Positions 10,650 through 19,374 of a DNA stretch of 64,000 nucleotides are shown here, piece by piece. This DNA comes from Candidatus Nanopelagicus limnes (lineage in GTDB: Bacteria > Actinomycetota > Actinomycetes > Nanopelagicales > Nanopelagicaceae). The stretch covers positions 682,001-746,000 of the forward strand of contig NZ_CP016768.2 of assembly GCF_002287885.2 (NCBI RefSeq), written 5' to 3'. Numbering within the stretch: position 1 is the first letter of the stretch; the number at the start of each line of letters is the position of its first letter. A model generated the notes under the pieces. The model was not told the DNA's origin and searched no databases. It was given only the letters and a program-made list of their open reading frames with translations. The position numbers and the translations under genes are program-made.

Positions 10650-11236
10650 TATTGCTTTCCAGAGCTTTTAAGAGCTAACTTGAGTATTTGCGCAGCGCTT
10701 AATCCTTCAATTTTTTCTTCTTTCATTACTTGGTTAAGCATCGCCCCCGCTTCTTTACTGGAGTAACCAAGACCTTGCAGTGCGTTTTCTACTTGATTTG
10801 ATGTTGCAAGATTAGAACCTACTTTGCCGCCGGCAAAGGCCGCTGCTTTATCTTTTAACTCAAGCACTAAACGTTGAGCACCTTTTTTGCCTAATCCGGG
10901 AACTGACTCTAAAGTTTTTAAATTAGATGAAACCACAGCATTGGCAATCGTGCCCGCATCACTATTTGCCAGAATTGATTGAGCAACTTTAGGACCTATT
11001 CCGGTAACTGATAAAAGTAATTCAAAAAAATCTCGATCTAAAATTTCAGTAAATCCATAAAGTGTTAAGGCATCTTCACGCACAATTAAATAAGTGTGAA
11101 AGCTGACCTTCTCACCACTTTGAATTTTTGCAGCAATTCTGATTGGCACCTGCAAAAGGACGCCAACTCCCCCAACTTCAACCACAATTGAATTAATTGA
11201 GGTTGATTTGACGGTTCCAGTTACTGAGCTAATCAT
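10649..11236 (-). CDS. ruvA: Holliday junction binding protein RuvA
   Basis: DNA-binding partner of RuvB; 195 residues. An N-terminal OB fold is followed by two helix-hairpin-helix motifs ([16 protein letters not shown] and [17 protein letters not shown]) and a C-terminal three-helix domain that contacts RuvB. The start overlaps the ruvC stop by 4 bases (ATGA), giving tight coupling. Confidence 0.96.
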   Translation of the reverse strand: MISSVTGTVKSTSINSIVVEVGGVGVLLQVPIRIAAKIQSGEKVSFHTYLIVREDALTLYGFTEILDRDFFELLLSVTGIGPKVAQSILANSDAGTIANAVVSSNLKTLESVPGLGKKGAQRLVLELKDKAAAFAGGKVGSNLATSNQVENALQGLGYSSKEAGAMLNQVMKEEKIEGLSAAQILKLALKSSGKQ

Positions 11237-11754
11237 CGCTTTTTAATTGCCTTCTTTTTGGCACTTGCCAACCTGGCATTACCAACTCCTCGCCAATGAT
11301 GGCAGATCGCCAGTGCTAAGGCATCGGTGCTATCAACGGGTTTTGGAATTTCCTTTAAATTAAGTAATCGCTTAACCATCTGTGCAACCTGTTTTTTGTC
11401 CGCCCGGCCAGAACCAGTCACCGCGGCCTTAACCTCACTAGGGGTATGTAAAACAACGGGGATGCCTGCCTTAGCCGCCAAAAGCAAAGCAACTCCAGCA
11501 GCTTGGCCAGTTGCCATAGCAGTTTTAACATTTAGTTGAGAGAACACTCGCTCCACCGCGATTACATCTGGCTTATATTTATTTATCCAAATTGAGATCT
11601 CTTTTTCTAACTCCAATAATCTAAATTCAAGGCCAGCATCAATATCAGTTTTAATAACTCCTACCCCAACCATTTCAAGTTTTTGAGGTCCAACTGAATC
11701 AACAATGCCAATACCGCATCTCGTAAGTCCTGGGTCAATTCCTAAAACTCGCAT
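11233..11754 (-). CDS. ruvC: Crossover junction endodeoxyribonuclease RuvC
   Basis: Resolvase that cuts Holliday junctions; 173 residues, normal length. RNase-H-fold acidic residues are visible in [11 protein letters not shown] (Asp7), AVERVFS (Glu near 68) and [14 protein letters not shown] (two Asp near 140). The tail is lysine-rich. It heads the ruvCAB operon. A TAGGCT hexamer ends exactly 6 bases before the ATG and there is no Shine-Dalgarno, which suggests a leaderless transcript separate from yebC upstream. Confidence 0.96.
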   Translation of the reverse strand: MRVLGIDPGLTRCGIGIVDSVGPQKLEMVGVGVIKTDIDAGLEFRLLELEKEISIWINKYKPDVIAVERVFSQLNVKTAMATGQAAGVALLLAAKAGIPVVLHTPSEVKAAVTGSGRADKKQVAQMVKRLLNLKEIPKPVDSTDALALAICHHWRGVGNARLASAKKKAIKKR

Positions 11755-11760
11755 AGGCCA

Positions 11761-11766
11761 AGCCTA
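11761..11766 (-). promoter_or_regulatory. -10 box of ruvCAB (leaderless)
   Basis: TAGGCT, 6 bases, then the ruvC ATG. It lies in the 27-base gap after the yebC stop. Confidence 0.5.
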
Positions 11767-11781
11767 ATCAGTGGCAAAAAC

Positions 11782-12540
11782 TTATGAACTAAGGCTCGCC
11801 ATCACTTCATCTGAAACATCAAAATTTCCGTAAACATTTTGCACATCATCTAGCTCTTCAATGGCTTCAATCAATTCAAAAACCTTCTTGGCTGTTTCTG
11901 AATCAATTGGAATAGACATAGTTGGCAAAAAGGAAGTTTCAGCAGATTCATAATCAATACTTGCAGTTTGCAAAGATGTACGCACTGCAACTAAATCAGA
12001 GGGCTGAGCAACAACCTCAAATGAATCACCTAGATCATTAACTTCATCAGCACCAGCATCTAAAACAACCTCAAGAAGTGAATCTTCAGTTACCTTGCCA
12101 CCATTTTTTGAAACTATCACAACTCCTTTGCGATTAAACAGATATGAAACAGATCCAGGATCAGCCATATTTCCACCGTTTCGAGTGACTGCAACACGTA
12201 CTTCAGAAGCTGCGCGGTTTCGATTATCAGATAAACACTCAATTAATAATGCCACGCCACCGGCTGCATAACCTTCATACATAATTGTTTCCCACTCTTT
12301 ACCACCAGTTTCAAGCCCAGCCCCTCGCTTAATTGCGCGATCAATATTGTCAGCGGGCACGGAATTCTTTTTTGCCTTAGCAATTGCATCAAATAATGTC
12401 GGATTACCAGAAACATCAGCGCCACCAGCACGAGCTGAAACTTCAATTGCCTTGATTAACTTTGCAAAGTTTTTAGCACGTCTTGAATCAATGATTGCTT
12501 TCTTATGTTTAGTGGTTGCCCACTTGGAATGGCCGCTCAT
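11782..12540 (-). CDS. yebC: YebC/PmpR family protein
   Basis: A 252-residue member of the YebC/TACO1 family, recognised by the N-terminus [20 protein letters not shown] and by [17 protein letters not shown] in the middle. Members are described as DNA-binding regulators or as translation factors that relieve ribosome stalling; which applies here cannot be seen. It follows pdxT by 11 bases with a GGAG Shine-Dalgarno and precedes ruvC, the order standard for actinobacteria. Confidence 0.93.
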   Translation of the reverse strand: MSGHSKWATTKHKKAIIDSRRAKNFAKLIKAIEVSARAGGADVSGNPTLFDAIAKAKKNSVPADNIDRAIKRGAGLETGGKEWETIMYEGYAAGGVALLIECLSDNRNRAASEVRVAVTRNGGNMADPGSVSYLFNRKGVVIVSKNGGKVTEDSLLEVVLDAGADEVNDLGDSFEVVAQPSDLVAVRTSLQTASIDYESAETSFLPTMSIPIDSETAKKVFELIEAIEELDDVQNVYGNFDVSDEVMASLSS

Positions 12541-12551
12541 GTCTTCTCCAA

Positions 12552-13163
12552 TTAACCTTTAGATCCGGCCAGTTCACGGCAGATGTTTTCAACAAAAAAT
12601 CTATGCACTCGGTTATCACCAGTTAATTCTGGATGAAATGAAGTGGCTAAAAGATGTCCAGATCGCACTGCTACCGGATGCTTTAACCCCGTTGCATCAG
12701 TAATTTCAGCTAACACCTCAACGGAAGCCCCTACCGATTCAACCCACGGGGCGCGAATAAAGACAGCCCTTACTGCAGGTTCGGTAATACCTTTGAACTT
12801 TAAATCTGTTTCAAATGAATCCACCTGACGTCCAAATGCGTTTCGACGAACCACCATATCGATTCCACCAAAGGTTTCCTGTCCTTGAATTGCATCCTTA
12901 ACCACATCAGATAACAAAATCATGCCAGCACAAGAACCGTAAGTTGGCATTCCAGATTTAATACGATCTTTAATTAAATCCATTAGATCAAAGGCTCTTG
13001 CTAGCTTTGCGATGGTAGTTGATTCACCGCCTGGAATAACTAAGGCTGAGATCTCTTTTATCTCTTCTTTTGTCTTAACTGCTCGCGCATCTACTCCACA
13101 ATCACTTAAAGATTGGATATGTTCGCGAACATCACCTTGGAGTGCAAGTACTCCAATTTTCAC
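12552..13163 (-). CDS. pdxT: Pyridoxal 5'-phosphate synthase glutaminase subunit PdxT
   Basis: Class I glutaminase that supplies ammonia to PdxS for the DXP-independent route to vitamin B6; 203 residues. The nucleophile elbow is GSCAGMI (Cys near 79), the GGES oxyanion-hole motif lies near residue 46, and the catalytic His and Glu are in the SFHPEL motif. The start is GTG, 2 bases after the pdxS stop, so subunits are probably made together. Confidence 0.95.
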   Translation of the reverse strand: MKIGVLALQGDVREHIQSLSDCGVDARAVKTKEEIKEISALVIPGGESTTIAKLARAFDLMDLIKDRIKSGMPTYGSCAGMILLSDVVKDAIQGQETFGGIDMVVRRNAFGRQVDSFETDLKFKGITEPAVRAVFIRAPWVESVGASVEVLAEITDATGLKHPVAVRSGHLLATSFHPELTGDNRVHRFFVENICRELAGSKG

Positions 13164-13165
13164 AA

Positions 13166-14053
13166 TTACCAGCCCCGCTCCGCTAACCGGTGTGGCACAG
13201 GAATATCAGCAACATTTATACCAACCATCGCTTCACCCAAACCACGAGAAACTTCGGCCACAACTTTTGCGTCGGTGAAGTAAGTAACAGCTTTCACACA
13301 TGCCGCAGCACGCTTGGCAGGATCTCCAGATTTAAAGATACCTGAACCAACAAATACTCCATCTGCTCCTAATTGCATCATCATTGCTGCATCAGCAGGT
13401 GTTGCAATTCCGCCAGCAGTGAATAAAACAACTGGTAGCTTTCCAGTACTAGCTACCTCTTTTACTAAATCAAATGGGGCTTGTAATTCCTTTGCCGCAA
13501 CAAAAAGCTCGTCTTCACGCATTGATGTTAAACGGCGAATCTCTGCTGAGATAGTTCGCATATGAGTGGTTGCATTTGAAACATCACCAGTTCCTGCTTC
13601 ACCTTTAGATCGGATCATGGCAGCGCCTTCATTAATTCTGCGAAGTGCCTCTCCCAGATTTGTGGCACCGCATACAAACGGAATTGTGAAATTCCATTTA
13701 TCAATGTGGTTGGCATAATCTGCTGGAGTTAAAACCTCTGACTCATCGATGTAATCAACGCCCAGTGTTTGTAAAACTTGTGCTTCAACAAAATGTCCGA
13801 TTCTTGCCTTTGCCATAACTGGAATTGAAACTGCTGCTTGAATTGCAGTTATCATGTCTGGGTCTGACATACGAGCAACGCCACCTTGGGCACGAATGTC
13901 TGCAGGTACGCGCTCTAGCGCCATTACTGCAACAGCGCCAGCATCTTCTGCAATCTTGGCCTGCTCAACATTTACAACATCCATAATCACGCCGCCCTTA
14001 AGCATTTCTGCCATGCCGCGTTTTACTCGTGCTGTGCCTGTTTCTTTAGACAT
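13166..14053 (-). CDS. pdxS: Pyridoxal 5'-phosphate synthase lyase subunit PdxS
   Basis: Builds PLP from ribose 5-phosphate, glyceraldehyde 3-phosphate and ammonia from PdxT; a TIM-barrel protein of 295 residues. The signature [13 protein letters not shown] carries one catalytic Lys and [11 protein letters not shown] the second. The gene has an ordinary leader: AGGGGAG Shine-Dalgarno seven bases upstream of the ATG, and a TACAAT-type -10 about 30 bases upstream. The pair feeds the many PLP enzymes in this window (aminotransferases, TrpB2, PabC-like). Confidence 0.97.
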   Translation of the reverse strand: MSKETGTARVKRGMAEMLKGGVIMDVVNVEQAKIAEDAGAVAVMALERVPADIRAQGGVARMSDPDMITAIQAAVSIPVMAKARIGHFVEAQVLQTLGVDYIDESEVLTPADYANHIDKWNFTIPFVCGATNLGEALRRINEGAAMIRSKGEAGTGDVSNATTHMRTISAEIRRLTSMREDELFVAAKELQAPFDLVKEVASTGKLPVVLFTAGGIATPADAAMMMQLGADGVFVGSGIFKSGDPAKRAAACVKAVTYFTDAKVVAEVSRGLGEAMVGINVADIPVPHRLAERGW

Positions 14054-14122
14054 TTTGCTCCCCTGTAATTATCTAGCCTCCTATTGTACTAATTTCTTGA
14101 GATCTTTAAAAACAGTTAAATG

Positions 14123-14147
14123 AAGCCTTGCTCACACCATCAGGCTT
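14123..14147 (-). terminator. Possible weak terminator after the DUF3048 gene
   Basis: AAGCCT and AGGCTT form a 6-base stem with a 13-base loop directly after the stop codon of the DUF3048 gene, and a T-rich stretch follows on the minus strand. The stem is short, so this is only a candidate. Confidence 0.3.
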
Positions 14148-14148
14148 A

Positions 14149-15138
14149 TCACGGGGTTAAAACCGGGACTTTATCGGTTAAGAAAATCCAAGTTCGGCCA
14201 GGCTTGAAGTTGGCTATGCCGCCGTCCGCACTCTTCCAGGTGGTTACATCAGTTTCTAAATTACGTTGCCAGCTTATTTGATAACTAAAACCATCCCGCA
14301 GCATTACTGCTTTGCCACTTCCAGTTGTTTTGCTAAACGGAGTAATTTCTCCGAACTTATCGCCATAAATAGATGGCGTTATCGATACGAGCTGAATAAT
14401 TGCAGTGTCGGCATATAGCTGTTGACCATTAGCGGCAATGTTTGGTTTCTCGTTGAAATATATTAGCCATTTTTTACTTACGCTATCCCAGCGTAATTCA
14501 TACTTAGCACTTGGCCACGAAACCTTAGCGATGGCAGTATTTGTTTCACCCTTTGGTGCATCACCAAAAGTGAATACTGATGCGGTAGCAGTTTCTATTC
14601 TTATCTTCGGGTTTGTATTGGCTCGTTCCAATAACAAATCTGGTTTTAAAATCATGTCGACTGGACCTGGGCGATTAGGATCTTTTCCATAGATAGAAGG
14701 TGGGTTTCGCTCCGCTGAAAGATTTTCTAAATTTGCGGCTGCAATTACCGGTCGCATCTTGCTTTGAGCGCCACTGTATGCGAACCCAACTCGACCAAAC
14801 TGGGCGAGTAATTCAATATCTGAAATTCGAGCTGACCTTATTGGCCCAATTAAAGGCGGAAGCTTTGATGTGTAAATGGCAGCTAATCTAGTTAAACCAC
14901 CCTCAACCTGTTCCACATAAACTAGATCAGCATCCTCGATTCCAATTTGAGGATGTGCTGCGTTTGTGTCATCGATTTTTACAACCAGAATTTGTTTGTT
15001 TTCTCCGGCAAGACCAGTGAAGAAATTCTTTGCTTCCTCCCTTGCTAATGAAAGTTTCGGCAAATCAGAGGTGCCAGTAATGGATAGCATGATTACAGTT
15101 AATGAAATCAAAAGAATTAAGCGTCGTGCTAATTTCAC
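14149..15138 (-). CDS. DUF3048 (YerB-like) membrane-anchored protein
   Basis: A 329-residue protein with an N-terminal hydrophobic segment (about 6-24) and no lipobox cysteine, so probably a membrane-anchored extracytoplasmic domain. The DUF3048 signature is clear: VVKIDDTNAAHPQIGIEDAD, VEGGLTRLAAIY and GPIRSARISDIELLAQF. The biochemical role of this family is unknown. The start is GTG, overlapping the stop of the LemA-like gene by 4 bases, so it is the last gene of the pgsA-patA-pimA operon. Confidence 0.8.
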   Translation of the reverse strand: MKLARRLILLISLTVIMLSITGTSDLPKLSLAREEAKNFFTGLAGENKQILVVKIDDTNAAHPQIGIEDADLVYVEQVEGGLTRLAAIYTSKLPPLIGPIRSARISDIELLAQFGRVGFAYSGAQSKMRPVIAAANLENLSAERNPPSIYGKDPNRPGPVDMILKPDLLLERANTNPKIRIETATASVFTFGDAPKGETNTAIAKVSWPSAKYELRWDSVSKKWLIYFNEKPNIAANGQQLYADTAIIQLVSITPSIYGDKFGEITPFSKTTGSGKAVMLRDGFSYQISWQRNLETDVTTWKSADGGIANFKPGRTWIFLTDKVPVLTP

Positions 15139-15641
15139 AAAATATCATCCTCGAAGGCATAACGGATCGGTGCTGGAGCTTTGCCGGCCAGTCTGAATAA
15201 TCTAATTAATGGTTTAGATCTAACATTTCTAGTGGCATTAACCGCTTCTAAATGAATGTTTATCGCAATTTTTACCTTGCCAGTGATATCTGATAACTCA
15301 ACTAATAAATCAGATGGCAACTCCAAAGAGTGGTCTATTGCTGCGCCTTGCACTAATTTCAATGATTCAGATAGGACGCTCTCAGCTGATGATCTCTCAA
15401 TAATGTTTGCATTGCGTGCTGCTGTAGCAGAGCTAGAGATTAGGTAGGCAGTTGCTGGATCTAAATTAGATTCTGCAACAATTTCGTGAGCTAAGGCTGC
15501 TCGTTGTTGCAAAAGGGCGTCCAGAGTTGCCCAAGAGGTTTCCACCTTGTGGTGTAATCGATCTAATCTTGATGCAGAAAAAGACAAATACCATCCAATT
15601 AAAACTACAAAAAGAATTATCACAAGGGTTTGGAAATTCAT
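15135..15641 (-). CDS. LemA-like membrane protein
   Basis: A 168-residue protein with one N-terminal membrane helix (about 5-20), then a helical region starting SASRLDRLHHKVETSWATLDALLQQR, which resembles the LemA family core (membrane helix followed by a 'WxxLxxxLxxR' helix). The C-terminus departs from LemA. No function can be assigned. It overlaps the pimA stop by 4 bases (ATGA) and the next gene by 4 bases, so it is co-expressed with the phosphatidylinositol-mannoside genes. Confidence 0.6.
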   Translation of the reverse strand: MNFQTLVIILFVVLIGWYLSFSASRLDRLHHKVETSWATLDALLQQRAALAHEIVAESNLDPATAYLISSSATAARNANIIERSSAESVLSESLKLVQGAAIDHSLELPSDLLVELSDITGKVKIAINIHLEAVNATRNVRSKPLIRLFRLAGKAPAPIRYAFEDDIL

Positions 15642-16798
15642 CGCCTACTCCAAAATCTATTCTCAGAGGCAAGAGTTACCCGTTGACCGCCAGCTATTGC
15701 CATTTCATACACATTTTCAATCTGTTCTGCTACTACCTGCCAATCATATTTCTGCGCGCTTAATCTGCCGTTTTCACCCAATCGCTTACGTTTGTCATCA
15801 TCTCGTAATAACGCAACTAAAACCTTTGCTAAGTCGGCTGAATCTTCATTTTTAAACAATTCACCAGATCCACCATTTTCAAGTACAGCTTTAAACGCAG
15901 GTATATCACTAGCAACAACTGCTGTACCAGCGGAGAGTGCCTCAGTTAAAATTATGCCAAAGGATTCGCTACCAGTATTTGGTGCAACATAAATCTGAAC
16001 AGATTTTAAGAAACTTTCTTTTTCTTCATTGCTTAATAATCCTAGAAATTTAATACGGCTTTTCAATTGCGGGTTTAACTTCTTTGTAAATTCACTACTA
16101 TCTCCTGGGCCTGCTACCAAGAATTGAACATCTGGGAAAAACCTTGCCACAATTGATAATGAATCAATTAATACTTGTAATCCTTTTCTAGGCTCTTCAA
16201 TTCGGCCAATAAATCCAACGGTGTGGCCGTTTGAATATTCGTTATTAACCTTGGCGTTTGCATATTTTTGACCATCAATACCGTTTGGAATAACCACCGC
16301 ATCTGTATCAAAGTGATCTTTAAGTGTTGATCGAGCTAATTCACTAACTGCTATACGAGCATTTAACTTCTCCACGATTGGTTCCAAAATTGGTCCAATT
16401 GCATATATTGCTTTTTTCTTAGGAGTTGAAACGTGGAAGGTTCCAACTAATGGACCTTCTGCGGCGGAACAAGCAAGTAAAGATAAAGAAGGTATTGCTG
16501 GTTCATGTAAGTGAAGAAGATCAAAATCACCACTGGCTATCCACTGTTTCGCACGTGAACTTGCAATAGGACCAAACAAAACCCGAGCTACCGAACCATT
16601 AACTGGAATCGAGATTGGTTTGCCAGCATTTACTACATAATCTTCATGCTTTACTGAATCATCAGAAATTGGCGTGAGAACTGAAACAAAATGACCTTCT
16701 TCAATTAAATGCTCTGCTAAATCACGAATATGGGTCTGCACTCCCCCAGGTGTATCCCAGCCATAAGGGCAAACCATTCCAATTCTAATGTTCTTCAT
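15638..16798 (-). CDS. pimA: Phosphatidylinositol alpha-mannosyltransferase
   Basis: GT4-family glycosyltransferase (386 residues) expected to transfer mannose from GDP-mannose to phosphatidylinositol at the inner face of the membrane. The N-terminal CPYGWDTPGGVQTHIRDLAE is typical of PimA, and the C-terminal Rossmann domain has GRIEEPRKGLQVLIDSL and the donor-site region NTGSESFGIILTEALSAG. The start lies 14 bases inside the end of the acyltransferase gene. Context (pgsA and an acyltransferase upstream) supports the assignment. Confidence 0.9.
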   Translation of the reverse strand: MKNIRIGMVCPYGWDTPGGVQTHIRDLAEHLIEEGHFVSVLTPISDDSVKHEDYVVNAGKPISIPVNGSVARVLFGPIASSRAKQWIASGDFDLLHLHEPAIPSLSLLACSAAEGPLVGTFHVSTPKKKAIYAIGPILEPIVEKLNARIAVSELARSTLKDHFDTDAVVIPNGIDGQKYANAKVNNEYSNGHTVGFIGRIEEPRKGLQVLIDSLSIVARFFPDVQFLVAGPGDSSEFTKKLNPQLKSRIKFLGLLSNEEKESFLKSVQIYVAPNTGSESFGIILTEALSAGTAVVASDIPAFKAVLENGGSGELFKNEDSADLAKVLVALLRDDDKRKRLGENGRLSAQKYDWQVVAEQIENVYEMAIAGGQRVTLASENRFWSRR

Positions 16799-17645
16799 CT
16801 ATCCAAATCCTTTGCAGCATATGCCAATCAACTGGATATTCCTTAATACGCTTTGCAAAATTATCGGCCATCGACTGTGTTATTAGTTTAATCTGTTCTT
16901 CTTCACTTCCAGAATTAGTTGGCTTTATGGTTTCATCAAAAATTATCTCAATTCCACCTGGCAGGTAGCGCACATAGGCTGTTATTAATGGCGCACCTGT
17001 TTTTATAGCCAAAATCGCTGGCCCAGCAGGCATCTTGGAAGTTTTACCAAAGAAGTCAACCTCAATACCATTTCTGGACATATCTCTATCTGCAACTAAT
17101 GCAATTAGTTTTCCAGCTTGTAATCGTTGGGTAAGAATTGGAATGGTTTTTTCTTTGTGGCTTATAGCTTCAATTCCAATACTTTCTCGGTAGGCCAGGA
17201 ACTTCTTAAATATCGCCTCCGGCTTTAACTTCTCAACCACAGCAGTTAATGTGATTCCGGTTGAACAAAAATATGCTGCCGCATGATCCCAATTGCCAGC
17301 GTGTGGCAAAGCCACGATGCATCCTTGCTTAGCCTGTACCGGATCTCTAAGTAAATTCTCTTTAATTACTTGAGTAGTTGAAATGATTCGATTTTTGCTC
17401 CATTTACTCAAGCGGAAAGTATCAAACCAGTACCGAAGGTATGAACGCATTCCTTGCTTTGTTAACTCCTCTAACTTCTGCGCTGAGTACTCAGGCATCA
17501 CCCGACCATAATTGGTTCGAAGTCGTTTAATACCTTTTCCATTTTTCTTATAAATTCGATCCGAAACATGATCAGCTAATTTATAGGCTGATTTCTCAGG
17601 TAGGAGGGCGATTAATTTCCAAGCAAACAAATAGAGCAAATACAT
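16785..17645 (-). CDS. Lysophospholipid-type acyltransferase (PatA-like)
   Basis: LPLAT/HtrB-family membrane acyltransferase of 286 residues, by context the enzyme that acylates the mannose of phosphatidylinositol mannoside. The catalytic HxxxxD motif is seen as LPHAGNWDHAA near residue 114, with a second acyltransferase block DRDMSRNGIEVDFFGK further on. The ATG follows the pgsA stop directly (TAAATG). In mycobacteria the orthologous position holds PatA (Rv2611c). Activity on another acyl acceptor cannot be excluded. Confidence 0.8.
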   Translation of the reverse strand: MYLLYLFAWKLIALLPEKSAYKLADHVSDRIYKKNGKGIKRLRTNYGRVMPEYSAQKLEELTKQGMRSYLRYWFDTFRLSKWSKNRIISTTQVIKENLLRDPVQAKQGCIVALPHAGNWDHAAAYFCSTGITLTAVVEKLKPEAIFKKFLAYRESIGIEAISHKEKTIPILTQRLQAGKLIALVADRDMSRNGIEVDFFGKTSKMPAGPAILAIKTGAPLITAYVRYLPGGIEIIFDETIKPTNSGSEEEQIKLITQSMADNFAKRIKEYPVDWHMLQRIWIDEEH

Positions 17646-18242
17646 TTACTTCACCGCTTTATAAACAATCATCATTCTTTGTGCCATAGTAAAAACTGAG
17701 AGTAAAGCTAGAATCCAAAGCCCTATAGCCATCGCATAATCAACCTCTAAGCCGTGTAATCCATATGCAGTTAAAGCAATTATCAAACGCTCACTACGTT
17801 CGGCAATGCCGCCATTACAAACGATATTTAAGGATTCTGCCCGAGCCTTGATATATGAAACCATAAAAGATGCAACTGCTGTTATCAAAAATAGTGGAAC
17901 TAATCTGTCATCAATTTTAATGAAAAAAAGTAATGCACCAACAAAAATGGCCGCATCACTTAAACGATCAAGAGTTGAATCTAGGACTGCGCCCCATTTA
18001 CTGACTCCTTTATTTGACGCCCTAGCAACTGCGCCATCAAATAGATCAAAGAGCACAAAAGCTGCCACCCAAATAACTCCAAGGAAAAAATCACCTTTGG
18101 GGAAGAAATAAAGTGCGCTACAAACACTGCCAACTCCACCAATAGTTGATATTAAATTGGCGCTTATTCGCAGTTTGATCAGAATTTTGACAAATGGGGC
18201 AATAATTTTGGCGACAGGATCACGTAATGAACGCTGCAACAT
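17646..18242 (-). CDS. pgsA: Phosphatidylinositol phosphate synthase (CDP-alcohol phosphatidyltransferase)
   Basis: Transfers the phosphatidyl group of CDP-diacylglycerol, by context to inositol phosphate, the first step toward phosphatidylinositol mannosides. The metal-binding signature D-x2-DG-x2-AR-x8-G-x3-D-x3-D is complete (DLFDGAVARASNKG ... GAVLDSTLDRLSD). About six membrane helices are present. I choose the third in-frame ATG (198 residues): a TACGAT hexamer stands 7 bases before it with no Shine-Dalgarno, and the resulting N-terminus MLQRSLRDPVAKII matches family length. The first ATG, at 18269, overlaps the start codon of the divergent gene. Confidence 0.88.
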   Translation of the reverse strand: MLQRSLRDPVAKIIAPFVKILIKLRISANLISTIGGVGSVCSALYFFPKGDFFLGVIWVAAFVLFDLFDGAVARASNKGVSKWGAVLDSTLDRLSDAAIFVGALLFFIKIDDRLVPLFLITAVASFMVSYIKARAESLNIVCNGGIAERSERLIIALTAYGLHGLEVDYAMAIGLWILALLSVFTMAQRMMIVYKAVK

Positions 18243-18249
18243 AATTCCC

Positions 18250-18255
18250 ATCGTA
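18250..18255 (-). promoter_or_regulatory. -10 box of the pgsA-patA-pimA operon (leaderless)
   Basis: TACGAT, 7 bases, then the proposed pgsA ATG. It shares two base pairs with the -10 box of the divergent EF-G-like gene. Confidence 0.45.
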
Positions 18256-18259
18256 GGCT
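18254..18259 (+). promoter_or_regulatory. -10 box of the EF-G-like gene (leaderless)
   Basis: TAGGCT, 8 bases, then the ATG of the EF-G-like gene. The divergent pgsA -10 overlaps it, so both promoters can hardly be occupied at once. Confidence 0.45.
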
Positions 18260-18267
18260 TACCAATC

Positions 18268-18858
18268 ATGACCGACCTAATTAACGCACGGTTTATCCTT
18301 GGAATATCTCCTGAGAATCAGCAGATTTCAGCTCTCCTTGGACTCCCATCTGCCAATATCGATGATCCGACATTGATTACCGCAGATGTAGTGGTAATTG
18401 TGGCCAGTGCTAAATCCGGAATCGATCCAAAACTAGTTTCGCAGTGGCACACCTTTAGAGAGCTGTACATACCAACAATAGTTGCAGTCATTGATTTTGA
18501 AGATGGTGACGTTGATTTTGAAGATATGAGTGCAATCGTTGGCAAAATGCTTGAACCAGTGGTTACTCCCTATTTAGTTTTGCACGCAGATAATGGAGAG
18601 CCAACTGCTTTAATCAATCTTGAAGATCAAATGATTACCGATTACTCAACTAAACAAGTTGCAAAAATTCCAAGTGATAGCGAACATAAAGAATTGATTC
18701 TAGAATTCAAAGAAGAGCTACATAATTCTCTAATTGAAGGAGGTTGGGATCAATTCAGCGCAGGATTGATAATTCCTGCCATTCCACTAATGCCTAAAAA
18801 CAATTTAGGCGTTGCTGAGATTAAACGCTTCTTAGATCTGATCCCAAGCCGCGGCTAA
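18268..18858 (+). CDS. Relic G domain of an EF-G-like (EF-G2 type) GTPase, stand-alone
   Basis: A 196-residue protein that aligns by eye with parts of the G domain of actinobacterial EF-G-like proteins: DPTLITADVVVIVASAKSGID matches the strand after the G3 motif, QWHTFRELYIPTIVAVID the helix and strand leading to G4, and NNLGVAEIKRFLDLIPSRG the GV..LLD.I...P.P end of the G domain. The P-loop is replaced by GISPENQQ, switch I and the DxxG region are missing, and NKxD at G4 is VIDFEDG (74-80). Domains II-V are absent. GTP binding is therefore not expected. An EF-G-like gene near pgsA and thrS is recalled from Streptomyces, which fits decay of that gene. It overlaps the HIT gene by 27 bases at the 3' ends. 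Confidence 0.65.
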   Translation: MTDLINARFILGISPENQQISALLGLPSANIDDPTLITADVVVIVASAKSGIDPKLVSQWHTFRELYIPTIVAVIDFEDGDVDFEDMSAIVGKMLEPVVTPYLVLHADNGEPTALINLEDQMITDYSTKQVAKIPSDSEHKELILEFKEELHNSLIEGGWDQFSAGLIIPAIPLMPKNNLGVAEIKRFLDLIPSRG

Positions 18859-19374
18859 TTGCTGCCTACTTTCCTGCAAAAGCTTTGGCAGCACTTTTGT
18901 CTTACCAATTATCGGCATAAAGTTTGCATCCCCGCCCCACCTTGGTACTACATGCTGATGTAAGTGACCGGCAATTCCAGCACCTGACACTGCGCCTTGA
19001 TTAATTCCAATGTTAAACCCAACTGCATTACTCACCTTGCGAAGTACTTTCATTGCATGTGCAGTTAACTCTTGCACTTCATTGCGCTCTGTTACAGACA
19101 AATCCGGTAACTCTGCTACATGCCGATTAGTGCAGATTAGAAGGTGGCCTGCGTTGTATGGATATAAGTTCATTACTACATATGCTTCTTTGCCTCTTGC
19201 GACAATTAATGCTTCCTCGTCACTTAAATTAGTGATTCGACAAAATGGGCAAGGTATTTCATTTCCTGGAAGAGGACGGTTTTCCCCTTCTAAATATGAC
19301 ATTCGATGTGGCGCCCAAAGTCTTTGCCAACTATCTGGCATCCCTGCTCCACCAGAGATTGTTTGATCACTCAT
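18832..19374 (-). CDS. HIT-family nucleotide phosphorylase/hydrolase (Ap4A phosphorylase type)
   Basis: Histidine-triad protein of 180 residues. It has the zinc-type CPFC pair near residue 41, a PYNAGHLLICTNRHVAEL segment, and the catalytic HLHQHVVPRW triad near 137. The closest characterised actinobacterial relative is the Ap4A phosphorylase Rv2613c, which has the same position between thrS and pgsA; substrate here is therefore probably a dinucleoside polyphosphate. Its ATG overlaps the thrS stop (TAATG). Confidence 0.85.
   Translation of the reverse strand: MSDQTISGGAGMPDSWQRLWAPHRMSYLEGENRPLPGNEIPCPFCRITNLSDEEALIVARGKEAYVVMNLYPYNAGHLLICTNRHVAELPDLSVTERNEVQELTAHAMKVLRKVSNAVGFNIGINQGAVSGAGIAGHLHQHVVPRWGGDANFMPIIGKTKVLPKLLQESRQQLAAAWDQI

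Noticed and set aside
18243-18269. pgsA start at the first in-frame ATG (18269)
   Set aside because: That ATG overlaps the start codon of the divergent gene, gives nine extra residues not typical of the family, and lies upstream of the TACGAT -10 box that fits the third ATG.
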